A program made the translations under genes and the position numbers. Below the pieces are notes generated by a model. The model searched no databases and had not been told where the DNA came from. It saw only the letters and a list, made by a program, of their open reading frames with translations. Below, in pieces: positions 7,759-16,494 of a stretch of DNA of 27,067 bases (position 1 is its first letter; each line of letters opens with the position of its first letter). Location: the NCBI GenBank assembly GCA_030589965.1, contig JAUUZM010000002.1, forward strand, positions 1 to 27,067, in the 5' to 3' direction. Origin of the DNA: Bacteroides sp. GTDB lineage: Bacteria; Bacteroidota; Bacteroidia; Bacteroidales; SM23-62.

Positions 7759-8054
7759 AATCCGCCGAAAAATATAATAATCTCCGCATTGGACTGATTC
7801 TTGGGTTCCTTGCACCCCTGCTCGGATTCATAGTGATCTACGCAGTAGCTTTCAGGGGAATGAATTTATCCGAATATGTTGATTTACTGATCTATAATAA
7901 GAAACTGAGTTCCATAATCAGCCTTAGTGTAATTCCCAATCTCCTCCTGTTTTTTATTTTCATCTGGCTGAATTATCTTTATTCAGCGAGGGGAGTTCTG
8001 GCGTCAACCCTGATTTTTGCGCTGCTTGTTGTACTAACTAAATTTATCCTCTGA
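7755..8054 (+). CDS. Small three-helix membrane protein, unknown function
   Basis: A 99-residue protein with no recognised domain. Three hydrophobic stretches are clear: about 12-32 (IGLILGFLAPLLGFIVIYAVA), 52-73 (SIISLSVIPNLLLFFIFIWLNY) and 80-97 (GVLASTLIFALLVVLTKF). The linker holding NLSEYVDLLIYNKKL lies between the first two. It overlaps surE by ATGA and ends 16 bases before lpxB, so it is almost certainly expressed with them. Tight coupling suggests a real protein rather than a chance frame. By position a role in the inner membrane near lipid A synthesis is conceivable, but that is inference from context only. Confidence 0.82.
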   Translation: MKSAEKYNNLRIGLILGFLAPLLGFIVIYAVAFRGMNLSEYVDLLIYNKKLSSIISLSVIPNLLLFFIFIWLNYLYSARGVLASTLIFALLVVLTKFIL

Positions 8055-8070
8055 GCCTTATTTCCAGCAT

Positions 8071-9204
8071 ATGAAGTACTATCTGATTGCAGGGGAAGCA
8101 TCGGGAGACCTTCACGGCAGCAAGCTGATGAAGGGACTAAAGGGATCTGACCCGGAAGCGGAGTTTCGGTATTTCGGCGGAGACCTCATGGAAGCCGAAG
8201 GGGGCAATCTGGTTCAGCATTACCGGCAGACGGCGGTCATGGGACTGTTCAAGGTTATTTCTAATCTCGGAAAAATTTCAAGGAACCTGAAAAACTGTAA
8301 ACAGGATATTCTGGATTATGCACCCGATGTAATTATTTTAATAGATTATTCAGGTTTTAACCTGAGGATTGCCAAATGGGCAAAACCGGAAGGTCTTAAA
8401 GTAGTGTACTATATTTCTCCCAAAGTATGGGTTTGGAACAGCAAAAGGGTTTATACTATTAAGGAAAATGTGGACAGGATGTATGTCATTCTTCCCTTCG
8501 AGGTAGATTTCTTTAATAAGTATAATTACACCGTTGAATACGTGGGCAACCCTATTCTTGATGCCGTTGAGGAGAAGAGAGCAAAACCGGAATCCCGTAA
8601 GGAATTCCTCCATAGAAATAGTCTGGAGGATAAACCCATAGTTGCTTTGCTGGCAGGAAGCAGGAAGGAAGAGATCCGGCATTGCCTGCCTGAAATGCTT
8701 GCTGTTGTAAAGGAATTTCCTGAACAAAAGTTTGTAATAGCCGGAGCACCGGGGATATCGCCGGAGTACTATGATCAATACATATCTGAAACCGGAGTAT
8801 CCATCCTATTTAATCAGACCTATGATCTTTTAATGCAGGCCAGGGCTGCAGTGGTGACTTCTGGAACTGCCACATTGGAAACAGCTCTCTTCGGGGTGCC
8901 GGAGGCAGTGGTCTATAAGATGAGTAAAGCCACTTACTATATTGGAAAGCAATTTGTGAAGCCCAAATTTTTCAGCCTTGTAAATCTCATTATGGACCGT
9001 GAGGTGGTTAATGAAATACTACAGACCAGTGTAAGTAATAAGATCTCTTCGGAACTTCATAAAATTCTTGAAGATACTTCCTATCGTGAGCAGATGCTTA
9101 CTGATTTCGGGGAATTAAAAAAGCTATTGGGTGAGACCGGAGCACCGGAAAGACTGGCAAACCGTATTGTGAAATTTTTAACTGAAACCAGGGAATCCGT
9201 ATGA
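8071..9204 (+). CDS. lpxB: Lipid-A-disaccharide synthase
   Basis: Family GT19 glycosyltransferase that joins lipid X to UDP-2,3-diacylglucosamine to form the lipid A disaccharide at the inner face of the inner membrane. The 377-residue protein opens with MKYYLIAGEASGDLHGS, the family hallmark. Further landmarks are YYISPKVWVWNSKRV (about 112-126), YVGNPILD (about 161-168), LLAGSRKEEI, and VTSGTATLETAL (about 268-279) with PEAVVYK after it. It shows that the organism makes an LPS-type outer membrane. It overlaps the SpoIID-domain gene downstream by ATGA. No other lpx gene lies in the window. Confidence 0.97.
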   Translation: MKYYLIAGEASGDLHGSKLMKGLKGSDPEAEFRYFGGDLMEAEGGNLVQHYRQTAVMGLFKVISNLGKISRNLKNCKQDILDYAPDVIILIDYSGFNLRIAKWAKPEGLKVVYYISPKVWVWNSKRVYTIKENVDRMYVILPFEVDFFNKYNYTVEYVGNPILDAVEEKRAKPESRKEFLHRNSLEDKPIVALLAGSRKEEIRHCLPEMLAVVKEFPEQKFVIAGAPGISPEYYDQYISETGVSILFNQTYDLLMQARAAVVTSGTATLETALFGVPEAVVYKMSKATYYIGKQFVKPKFFSLVNLIMDREVVNEILQTSVSNKISSELHKILEDTSYREQMLTDFGELKKLLGETGAPERLANRIVKFLTETRESV

Positions 9205-10373
9205 AACAAAAATTAAATACGGTAATCCTTGCTGGGATGGTTTTTTTGTTGAGCTGGACTACTCCCGCTAGCTCTCTCGATTTGAAGATCAGCCTGCATA
9301 ATGACCAGATGGTCCAGTCCGTAATATTCACTGTCGTGGATGGATACTACCGGGTCAGCGCAGAAGGGATGAAAGCTGTGAACTGTTCGCCAGGAGATTC
9401 CTGGTATATCCTGCGCGGGGATGATGGACTTTATACAAGGGATCACCGGGGTCAATGGTCACTCTTTAAAGAAATACATTTTGAAGCCCCTGATGAATCT
9501 TCCATTTTTTCTTTGAAACCAGGAGAACCATTACTGGAATCAAGGGAGTATAAAGGTGGATTGGAAGTCGGAGTGTCTTTAGAGAGCCTGAGTTTGATAA
9601 ATGAAATTAACATGGAAACCTACATCATGGGGGTTTCGGAAATTGAAGGAGGTCCAAATTCACCTCTCGAATACTACAAGGTCCAGGCCATCCTTTGCCG
9701 CACATTTGCCATAAAAAACATAGAACGTCACGCGGAGGAAGGATTTAACCTTTGTGACGGGGTTCATTGCCAGGCTTATAAGGGGAGGAACTTATGGAAT
9801 GAGGATGTGGAGATCGGCTGCGAAGTCACGAGCGGACTGGTGCTTGTAGATGAGGATTCTGTTCTGATAAACCCGGTTTATCATTCAAACTCTGGGGGGG
9901 AGACCCAGGGAGCTGAAAAGGTCTGGCTTAAGGAGGAGGCTTATTTACAACCTGTGCTTGATCCATTTAGTGTTGGATTAAGAAATTCGACATGGGAGCG
10001 GAATATGCAGGTGAGGGATTGGATTTATTACCTTTTATCATATAATATTGTTTTTCCTGAGGATGCTGATACTTCTGCTCTTGGAATGAAACAAAAGCAT
10101 AGGAAGGATTATTACAGAGTGCTGGAGGACAGCATCGCTGTTTCCTCAATCCGTGAAGATTTTAATTACAGGTCTGATTTCTTCGATATCCTGGTGGATG
10201 GAGATATGATCAGAATCAAAGGAAGGGGTTATGGACATGGAGTTGGACTCAGCCAGGAGGGAGCGGTTGAGATGGCCGGCAGGAGATATCATTATACCGC
10301 TATATTGAATTATTATTACCATCAGGTTTTTATCCTTCCTTATTTTGATCTAAAACTACTATTTTCGCATTGA
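9201..10373 (+). CDS. SpoIID/LytB-domain protein, putative peptidoglycan lytic enzyme
   Basis: A 390-residue exported protein: an N-terminal hydrophobic segment (about 7-25) is followed by a beta-rich region and the SpoIID domain from about 135. Hallmarks seen are NMETYIMGVSEIEGG (137-151, with Glu147/149 as candidate acid), YKVQAILCRTFA (159-170), CDGVHCQAYKG (185-195), HSNSGGETQG (228-237) and GRGYGHGVGLSQEGA (341-355). In spore formers SpoIID is a lytic transglycosylase acting on stripped glycan strands; Gram-negative homologues are less studied, so periplasmic peptidoglycan cleavage is inferred from the family. The gene starts within the last codons of lpxB (ATGA) and so belongs to that envelope operon. 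Domain call is firm, exact substrate unknown. Confidence 0.9.
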   Translation: MKQKLNTVILAGMVFLLSWTTPASSLDLKISLHNDQMVQSVIFTVVDGYYRVSAEGMKAVNCSPGDSWYILRGDDGLYTRDHRGQWSLFKEIHFEAPDESSIFSLKPGEPLLESREYKGGLEVGVSLESLSLINEINMETYIMGVSEIEGGPNSPLEYYKVQAILCRTFAIKNIERHAEEGFNLCDGVHCQAYKGRNLWNEDVEIGCEVTSGLVLVDEDSVLINPVYHSNSGGETQGAEKVWLKEEAYLQPVLDPFSVGLRNSTWERNMQVRDWIYYLLSYNIVFPEDADTSALGMKQKHRKDYYRVLEDSIAVSSIREDFNYRSDFFDILVDGDMIRIKGRGYGHGVGLSQEGAVEMAGRRYHYTAILNYYYHQVFILPYFDLKLLFSH

Positions 10374-10403
10374 CTACTTTCCGCACATGATTACTTATAG
10401 CCG

Positions 10404-11135
10404 ATGATTACTATTTTAAAGAAGGAGATCAACGCATTTTTCAGCTCCCTGACAGGGTATGTTGTAGTGATCGTATTCCTGCTTGGGAATGCCCTGTTCA
10501 TGTGGGTATTTAAGGGGGAACTCAATGTGCTGGACAAGGGGCATGCAAATCTGGATACCCTGTTCATTATGGCTCCATGGATTTTCCTTTTCCTGGTTCC
10601 GGCTATAACCATGAGAATTTTCGCGGAGGAAAAGAGGAGCGGGACGCTGGAACTTCTATTGACCCAACCGGTAACTGAACTCCAGATTGTTCTGGCGAAA
10701 TACCTCGCAGCTGTTGTACTTATAATCTTATCCCTTCTGCCTACTCTTGTATTTTATTTTTCCGTAAACAGGCTTGGGAGTCCACCCGGCAATCTTGACA
10801 GCGGAGGGATTGCAGGCTCATATATGGGACTCTTCTTCCTGGCTGCTGTCTATGCAGCGGTGGGAATATTCACATCCGCCATTACAGATAATCAGATCGT
10901 TTCATTTATCCTGGCTGTTTTGATTTCATTTTTACTCTATTCCGGATTTGACCTTCTAACCTCCACTGACCTTTTCGGTAAGCTCGATTCTATCCTGTTG
11001 AAGCTGGGAATTAATGAACACTACCGGTCTATTTCAAGGGGAGTGGTTGATACACGCGACCTGATCTATTTCCTGAGCGTGATAGGGATCTTTATTGTTG
11101 GGTGTAAGGTTGTACTTCAAAGCAGAAAATGGTAA
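10404..11135 (+). CDS. gldF: Gliding-type ABC transporter permease GldF
   Basis: Inner-membrane permease of the ABC-2 type, 243 residues with about six hydrophobic segments. It opens MITILKKEINAFFSSLTGYV, as GldF proteins do, and contains RIFAEEKRSGTLELLLTQPV (about 71-90), the cytoplasmic loop common to ABC-2 permeases. With GldG and the ATPase GldA it forms a complex first defined in gliding Flavobacterium; many non-gliding Bacteroidota carry the same genes. gldA is not in the window. The gene starts 30 bases after the SpoIID-domain gene and is followed by gldG after a 13-base gap. Substrate of the transporter is unknown. Confidence 0.9.
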   Translation: MITILKKEINAFFSSLTGYVVVIVFLLGNALFMWVFKGELNVLDKGHANLDTLFIMAPWIFLFLVPAITMRIFAEEKRSGTLELLLTQPVTELQIVLAKYLAAVVLIILSLLPTLVFYFSVNRLGSPPGNLDSGGIAGSYMGLFFLAAVYAAVGIFTSAITDNQIVSFILAVLISFLLYSGFDLLTSTDLFGKLDSILLKLGINEHYRSISRGVVDTRDLIYFLSVIGIFIVGCKVVLQSRKW

Positions 11136-11148
11136 ACTTTTGGCAGGA

Positions 11149-12867
11149 ATGAAAAGAAAACAACTCAAACGGATCCATATTGTTCAGTTCATTACCACGC
11201 TGGCCATCATCCTGCTTTTAAATTATGTAGGATCCTTTGTATTTCATCGCTTCGATATGACCCAGGAAAAACGATATTCTCTTGCGGATGAAACCAAGGA
11301 GATATTGAAGAATCTGGATGATGTGGTATATGTTAGAGTCTACCTGGACGGTGATCTGCCCCTGGGCTTTGACCGCCTAAAGACATCCATCAGTGAATTA
11401 CTCGATGAATTCAGGGTATATGCTCCCAGGAACCTGCAATATGAATTTTCAGATCCCGCAGCGGACCCTGATACCCGGATCCGGAATAATGTTTTCACCA
11501 GTCTCTATGATGCCGGGTTGCAGCCTACGAATGCACAAGTGAGAGGGAAGGACGGAACGCTGTCACAGAAGATCGTATTTCCAGGAGCTATCCTTTCCTA
11601 CAGGGAAACTGATATACCATTGAACTTACTGAAAAATAATCCCGGACTCTCTGGTGAGGTTAACCTTCACCATTCTATTCAGTCCCTCGAATACGAATTC
11701 ATCAGTATGATCCGGAACCTGAGCAGTGAAACCATTGAGAAAGTGGTGTTTCTGGAGGGACATGGGGAACTTGATGATTACCAGGTGGGCGATATTATGA
11801 AGGGACTCGCGAATTTTTATCAGGTTGACCGGGGAGCGGTTAACGGTAGGCCAGGTATCCTGGATCAGTATTCGGCAGTGATTATTGCCAAACCTGTGCT
11901 TCCCTTCTCAGAGGAGGATAAGTTTGTGATCGACCAGTACATAATGAATGGAGGGAAGGTATTATGGCTTATAGACCCTGTGCAGGTGAGCATGGATAGT
12001 TTGTACATGGGGACCACGGTAGCTGCTTACCAGTCCATTAACCTGGAGGACCAGTTATTCCGCTACGGCGTGAGACTGAATCCCAACCTGGTACAGGATG
12101 TGCAGTGCCATGTAATTCCTGTCAACAGGGGAGTAGCAGGGGGACAGGCAGACTGGCAATTAGGTCCCTGGTATTACTACCCGCTTATTTCGCCAGCCGG
12201 AAATCACCTGATTAACTCATCCCTGAATATGATCCTGGTTGAATTTGCTTCAGTTATCGATACCGTAGGTGAGGATCCTGCTGTCCGGAAAACCGTATTG
12301 CTGAGCACCTCACCCTACAGCAGGCAGGTTGCTGTCCCAGCTCAAATCAACCTCAGGGAAACAGAGAAAACGCCCCTTGAATCTGAATACAGGCAGTCTC
12401 ACCTTCCACTGGGGATTCTTTTGGAAGGTAAATTCCAGTCCGTTTTCACAAACAGGAGCCTTCCGGCAGGATTGGCAGACGCTTCAGGAGCAGCCAATGG
12501 TATCAGGGAAACCAGCCAGTCCACCCAGATGATCATTATTGCTGACGGTGATCTGATCCGTAATGAGGTTACTGAATCCCCCAATGGTCCCATAATTGCT
12601 CCACTCGGATTCGACCGCTATACTTCACAGACCTTCGGTAACCGGGAATTCATCCTGAATGCCGTTAATTATCTCTGTGACGAGAGAGGTATTATGCAGC
12701 TCAGGGGTAGGGAATTCAGGTTGAGGTTGCTGGATAAGAAACGGATACAGGAAGAAGCGACTCAGTGGAAACTGATTAATACTCTGGTTCCAGTATTACT
12801 GGTCATGCTATTCGGGGTAGGAGTATGGGTGGTACGTAAACGAAAATACAGCAGAATTAAGGCATGA
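11149..12867 (+). CDS. gldG: Gliding-type ABC transporter auxiliary protein GldG
   Basis: Partner of GldF with 572 residues. The N-terminal membrane helix (about 10-33) is followed by FDMTQEKRYSLADETKEIL, the usual opening of the extracytoplasmic ABC-auxiliary region, then EGHGELDDYQ and LIDPVQVSMDSL in the large periplasmic part, and a C-terminal helix (about 544-564) with a short basic tail. I start it at the ATG at 11149, just after the gldF stop; the frame stays open back to 11095 inside gldF, but those residues do not look like GldG. It overlaps the DUF4340 gene by ATGA. The transported substrate is unknown. Confidence 0.9.
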   Translation: MKRKQLKRIHIVQFITTLAIILLLNYVGSFVFHRFDMTQEKRYSLADETKEILKNLDDVVYVRVYLDGDLPLGFDRLKTSISELLDEFRVYAPRNLQYEFSDPAADPDTRIRNNVFTSLYDAGLQPTNAQVRGKDGTLSQKIVFPGAILSYRETDIPLNLLKNNPGLSGEVNLHHSIQSLEYEFISMIRNLSSETIEKVVFLEGHGELDDYQVGDIMKGLANFYQVDRGAVNGRPGILDQYSAVIIAKPVLPFSEEDKFVIDQYIMNGGKVLWLIDPVQVSMDSLYMGTTVAAYQSINLEDQLFRYGVRLNPNLVQDVQCHVIPVNRGVAGGQADWQLGPWYYYPLISPAGNHLINSSLNMILVEFASVIDTVGEDPAVRKTVLLSTSPYSRQVAVPAQINLRETEKTPLESEYRQSHLPLGILLEGKFQSVFTNRSLPAGLADASGAANGIRETSQSTQMIIIADGDLIRNEVTESPNGPIIAPLGFDRYTSQTFGNREFILNAVNYLCDERGIMQLRGREFRLRLLDKKRIQEEATQWKLINTLVPVLLVMLFGVGVWVVRKRKYSRIKA

Positions 12868-13832
12868 AGGGTATTCGATTATACCTGATTATATTTGGTC
12901 TGTTGCTGGCCCTCTCTGCTTATTTACTGCTTAGTCGCCGCAGTGGATCATATTCTCCATCCAACATTGGATTTGCCCTTGAGGATACCGGAAATATTGA
13001 AATGCTTAGGATTTCAAGGCATGGGGAAACATTGGAATTATCCAGAGCAGGTGAATCCTGGAAGGTGAATGGAGGATCGGCAAGGCAGGAAGCCATTCGT
13101 GGGCTATATGTTCTGATCTCCCGGATTGAAGTTGAGGCCCCTGTGTCAAATGCAATCGAAGAAAGGATTCTTGCCGGGTTCAGAGATGAATCTGCCGAAA
13201 TTTTGATTGGCATTAGAGAAGGGCCTGACAAAAGTTACAGGGTTTATTATGACTCCATTTCGGGTTCAACATACATGATGGCAAAGGATTCATTCACTGC
13301 TTTCCGGGTTCGTTTAAGGGGATATCAACAGTCTAACCTGGCAGAACTGTTTGTCAGTGATCCAGCATATTGGAGGGAGAACATTATTTTTCAATTTCAT
13401 CCCTCAAGAATTTCCACTATCACAGTTCTTCATAAACTTGAACCGGAGAGGTCTTTCCACCTGGCGAAAAATGATAAAGGTGAATTTGAGATTGCGGGAG
13501 GAATCATTCCGGGTGAATGGTCAGCACCCAAGGTAGAAAGCCTCAGGCAGTACCTGGGATATTTTCGTGAAGTCAGGTTTGAAGCATACGCGGATCCTTC
13601 CGGGGAATCCCTGTTTTTCAGGGAAGAACCCGATTACGTAATAAACCTGGAAGGACTCTTAGGGGAGCAGCATACCCTGGAGTTATTTCCCATTTACCAG
13701 ATTACCACAGGGGGAGAAAAACGAGTAGACATTAACCGTCTCTTTGGCCGGATTGGAAGCATAGATAATTGGATTCTTATTAAATATGTCCAGATAGACC
13801 CTCTTCTGCAGGATTTTGAGTATTTTAAATGA
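12864..13832 (+). CDS. DUF4340-type membrane-anchored protein
   Basis: A 322-residue protein with one N-terminal membrane helix (about 5-23) and the rest predicted outside the cytoplasm. The DUF4340-like pattern shows in an opening strand pair around LRISRHGETLELSRAGESWKVNG (about 49-71), followed by LLVLISRIEV-like and YRVYYDSISGSTYMM segments. DUF4340 genes commonly follow GldG-like auxiliary proteins of ABC systems, as here, where the start shares ATGA with the gldG stop. It probably works with the GldFG complex, but no biochemical role is known to me. It ends 45 bases before dnaN. Confidence 0.78.
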   Translation: MKGIRLYLIIFGLLLALSAYLLLSRRSGSYSPSNIGFALEDTGNIEMLRISRHGETLELSRAGESWKVNGGSARQEAIRGLYVLISRIEVEAPVSNAIEERILAGFRDESAEILIGIREGPDKSYRVYYDSISGSTYMMAKDSFTAFRVRLRGYQQSNLAELFVSDPAYWRENIIFQFHPSRISTITVLHKLEPERSFHLAKNDKGEFEIAGGIIPGEWSAPKVESLRQYLGYFREVRFEAYADPSGESLFFREEPDYVINLEGLLGEQHTLELFPIYQITTGGEKRVDINRLFGRIGSIDNWILIKYVQIDPLLQDFEYFK

Positions 13833-13877
13833 GTTTTTTTTCGTATAATTGATAATTAGAATTTAAATAGTATATCC

Positions 13878-15008
13878 ATGAAATTTGTTGTTTCCAGTAC
13901 CGAGCTCTTAGCTCATTTACAGAACGTAAGCAGAGTGATCAGTTCTAAGAACACTCTTCCCATTCTAGATAATTTTTTATTCAAACTGGATAGCAATGAA
14001 TTGGAGATTACTGCTTCCGACCTGGAGTCAACTCTAATCACGAAGATGAGTCTTGAGAATACCTCTGACTCTGGAAGCATTGCTGTTCCCGCAAGGATTC
14101 TCACAGATACACTGAAGGAATTTCCGGAGCAGCCTCTGACATTTGAAATTGACCAGGCTAAATTATCCATTGTGATTAATTCTGAGAATGGAAAATTTAC
14201 TATAGTCGGACAGAATGCAGGAGAGTTCCCACAGATGCCCACGGTTAAAGCCGATGGAAAGTCTACCCTGGAAGTGCCTGCAGAAGTTCTTAACTCTGGC
14301 ATCTCCAAGACCTTATTTGCCACAGCAGACGATGAGCTCAGGCCTGTAATGAACGGGATATACATTGAATTGTCTACAGATGACCTGACCTTTGTGGCAA
14401 GTGATGCACATAAACTGGTGAGGTACAAACGCACGGATGCTAAGGCTGATGCAGCTGCTTCATTCATTTTGCCGAAAAAACCTGCATCCCTTCTGAAGAA
14501 TGTTCTACCCGGTGAGGCAAACCCGGTAACAGTGGAGTTTGATGATAAGAATGCATTTTTCTCAATGACCGAATACAAGCTTGTCTGCAGGCTGGTTGAA
14601 GGGAATTACCCAAGTTATAATTCTGTTATACCAACAGAAAATCCAAACAAACTGAGCATTGACCGAGCTGAATTTTATAATACCCTGAAGCGGGTATCTG
14701 TCTATTCTAACCAGGCAAGTAATCTGGTGAAGCTGGCTCTGAAAGGAAACCAGATGACTGTATCTGCACAGGACATTGATTTTTCAATATCTGCTTATGA
14801 ACGATTGAATTGCCAATATGAGGGCGATGATATGGAAATTGGTTTTAAATCCACTTTCCTTCTTGAGATTCTGTCTAACCTGGCCTCCCCGGATGTAATT
14901 GTGGAACTTTCTGATCCAACCAGGGCTGGTATATTACTGCCGGCGGCATCTGATAATGAGGCGGAAGATGTGCTCATGCTGCTGATGCCAATGATGATCA
15001 ATGCATAA
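13878..15008 (+). CDS. dnaN: DNA polymerase III subunit beta (sliding clamp)
   Basis: Ring-shaped dimeric clamp that tethers replicative polymerase and repair proteins to DNA. It has 376 residues with the three clamp repeats: the first opens MKFVVSSTELLAHLQNVSRV and includes NTLPILDNFLF, the middle contains LRPVMNGIYIEL and FVASDAHKLVRY (about 154-183), and the last ends MLLMPMMINA. Length and both ends match the family, so the gene is intact. It is not next to dnaA here; instead it follows the gldF-gldG-DUF4340 block after 45 bases with a T-rich stretch. A strong terminator follows the stop. I could not identify a promoter in the short gap, so read-through from gldFG is possible. Confidence 0.98.
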   Translation: MKFVVSSTELLAHLQNVSRVISSKNTLPILDNFLFKLDSNELEITASDLESTLITKMSLENTSDSGSIAVPARILTDTLKEFPEQPLTFEIDQAKLSIVINSENGKFTIVGQNAGEFPQMPTVKADGKSTLEVPAEVLNSGISKTLFATADDELRPVMNGIYIELSTDDLTFVASDAHKLVRYKRTDAKADAAASFILPKKPASLLKNVLPGEANPVTVEFDDKNAFFSMTEYKLVCRLVEGNYPSYNSVIPTENPNKLSIDRAEFYNTLKRVSVYSNQASNLVKLALKGNQMTVSAQDIDFSISAYERLNCQYEGDDMEIGFKSTFLLEILSNLASPDVIVELSDPTRAGILLPAASDNEAEDVLMLLMPMMINA

Positions 15009-15033
15009 CCCTAATTAATTATATAGACCCTCC

Positions 15034-15073
15034 AACCTGGCAAACAACATGGCCGGGTTTTTTTTATTTTTTT
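15034..15073 (+). terminator. Rho-independent terminator after dnaN
   Basis: Arms AACCTGGC (15034-15041) and GCCGGGTT (15052-15059) form an 8-base stem with one G-U pair and a 10-base loop, followed by a T-rich run to about 15073. It ends the dnaN transcript and separates it from the exonuclease gene, whose ATG lies 12 bases beyond. Confidence 0.85.
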
Positions 15074-15084
15074 AATAAAACAAT

Positions 15085-15852
15085 ATGGAACTAAACCTTA
15101 AAAACGCTATCGTATTTTTCGACCTGGAGACGACAGGTATTAATGTCGCCAGTGACAGAATCGTTGAAATTTCATGGTTGAAGATCCAGCCCGATGGGCA
15201 GGAGACCAGCTATACTCAGCGAATTAACCCATGCATCCCGATCGATCCCAAGGCCATTGCCATACACGGGATTACGGATGAAGATGTAAAGGATATGCCA
15301 ACCTTTAAGGAAATTGCAAGAACCCTTGCCAGGGATTTGGAAGGATGCGATTTAGCCGGTTATAATTCGAACAAGTTTGATATACCATTACTGGCTGAGG
15401 AATTTTTGAGGGCAGATGTGGATTTCGATATGGGCAAGCGTAAATTTGTCGATGTGCAGGTGATCTTTCATAAAATGGAGCAACGGACCCTTAGTGCAGC
15501 CTATAAGTTCTATTGCCAGAAAATTCTTGAAGATGCTCATAGTGCTGAAGCTGATACCAGGGCCACTTACGAAATCCTTAAGTCACAGATTGACCGCTAT
15601 GATGAGCTGGAGAACAGTGTTGATTTCCTATCGGGTTTTTCCACTCATAATCGTAATGTCGATTTTGCCGGCAGGATCATTCTGAATGATAAAGACGAAG
15701 AGGTGTTCAATTTTGGAAAATATAAAGGAGAACCGGTCGAGTCCGTTCTTCAAAAGGATCCCGGCTATTTTGGATGGATACTGAAGGGGGATTTCCCACT
15801 GTACACAAAAAAAGTGCTAACGAATATTAAACTCAGGGCCTTCGGAAAATAA
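15085..15852 (+). CDS. DnaQ-like DEDDh 3'-5' exonuclease with C-terminal extension
   Basis: A 255-residue exonuclease. The DEDDh residues are all visible: Asp13 and Glu15 in FFDLETTG, Asp99 in NKFDIPLL, His152 and Asp157 in AHSAEADTRATYE. It therefore should remove 3' nucleotides from DNA (or RNA) using two metal ions. The last ~50 residues (about 207-250, FNFGKYKGEPVESVL then GYFGWILKGDFP) form a small extra domain of the type found at the C-terminus of ExoX-like nucleases. It lies directly after the clamp gene but behind a terminator, so it is probably transcribed separately. Proofreading with PolC/DnaE, or a repair or RNA-processing role, are all possible. Confidence 0.9.
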   Translation: MELNLKNAIVFFDLETTGINVASDRIVEISWLKIQPDGQETSYTQRINPCIPIDPKAIAIHGITDEDVKDMPTFKEIARTLARDLEGCDLAGYNSNKFDIPLLAEEFLRADVDFDMGKRKFVDVQVIFHKMEQRTLSAAYKFYCQKILEDAHSAEADTRATYEILKSQIDRYDELENSVDFLSGFSTHNRNVDFAGRIILNDKDEEVFNFGKYKGEPVESVLQKDPGYFGWILKGDFPLYTKKVLTNIKLRAFGK

Positions 15853-15882
15853 TCCGGATATAACCTGACAGAAACTAATCGA

Positions 15883-16494
15883 ATGAAGATTATCTGCCTT
15901 GCCAGGAATTATGTAGCTCATGCCAGGGAGCTGAATAATCCGCTTCCTGAGAAGCCCATGTTTTTCATGAAACATGAGAATTGCATTCTGCGCAATAATA
16001 AGCCCTTTTATTATCCGGATTTCAGTTCAGATGTTCACCATGAAATAGAGCTGGTTTTAAAGATCTCCAAAGTGGGCAAGAATATTGACCCTAAGTTCGC
16101 TCATCGCTATTATGATGAGGTGGCACTGGGCATAGATTTTACTGCCCGTGACCTCCAGATGGAGGCAAAAAATGCTGGTGCTCCCTGGGAGATTTCAAAA
16201 TCATTTGACTATTCTGCACCCTTGAGCGAATTCCTGTCCATTGCGGAGGTAGGGGATATGAATGATATTTCTTTCCACCTTGATATTAACGGCAAAACAG
16301 TGCAGGACGGGAATTCGGGATTAATGATCTTTCCTGTAGATGTACAGATAGCCTATATATCCAGGTTTATTACCCTGAAAACGGGAGACCTTCTATTTAC
16401 TGGAACTCCGGAAGGAGTAGGCCCTGTAAAAATCGGTGACCGCCTGGAAGCATACCTGGGGGAAAGAAAATTGATGGACTTTCAGGTTAAATGA
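15883..16494 (+). CDS. Fumarylacetoacetate hydrolase family protein
   Basis: A 203-residue single-domain member of the FAH family, close in size to FAHD1-type acylpyruvases and oxaloacetate decarboxylases. It opens MKIICLARNYVAHARELNN and carries the metal ligands Glu54 and Glu56 (HHEIELVL) and Asp85 (GIDFTARDLQ), plus FTGTPEGVGPV (172-182). Enzymes of this family cleave carbon-carbon bonds in beta-diketo acids or decarboxylate oxaloacetate with a divalent metal in the cytoplasm; the substrate here cannot be read from sequence. It follows the exonuclease gene after 30 bases. Its last 13 bases overlap the 3' end of the convergent HD-domain gene. Confidence 0.92.
   Translation: MKIICLARNYVAHARELNNPLPEKPMFFMKHENCILRNNKPFYYPDFSSDVHHEIELVLKISKVGKNIDPKFAHRYYDEVALGIDFTARDLQMEAKNAGAPWEISKSFDYSAPLSEFLSIAEVGDMNDISFHLDINGKTVQDGNSGLMIFPVDVQIAYISRFITLKTGDLLFTGTPEGVGPVKIGDRLEAYLGERKLMDFQVK

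Noticed and set aside
11095..11148. Upstream start for gldG inside gldF
   Set aside because: The added residues are read from the gldF 3' end in another frame and do not belong to GldG; the ATG after the gldF stop fits better.
13913..14578. 221-codon minus-strand frame opposite dnaN
   Set aside because: Fully antisense to intact dnaN, with serine-rich composition typical of a shadow frame.
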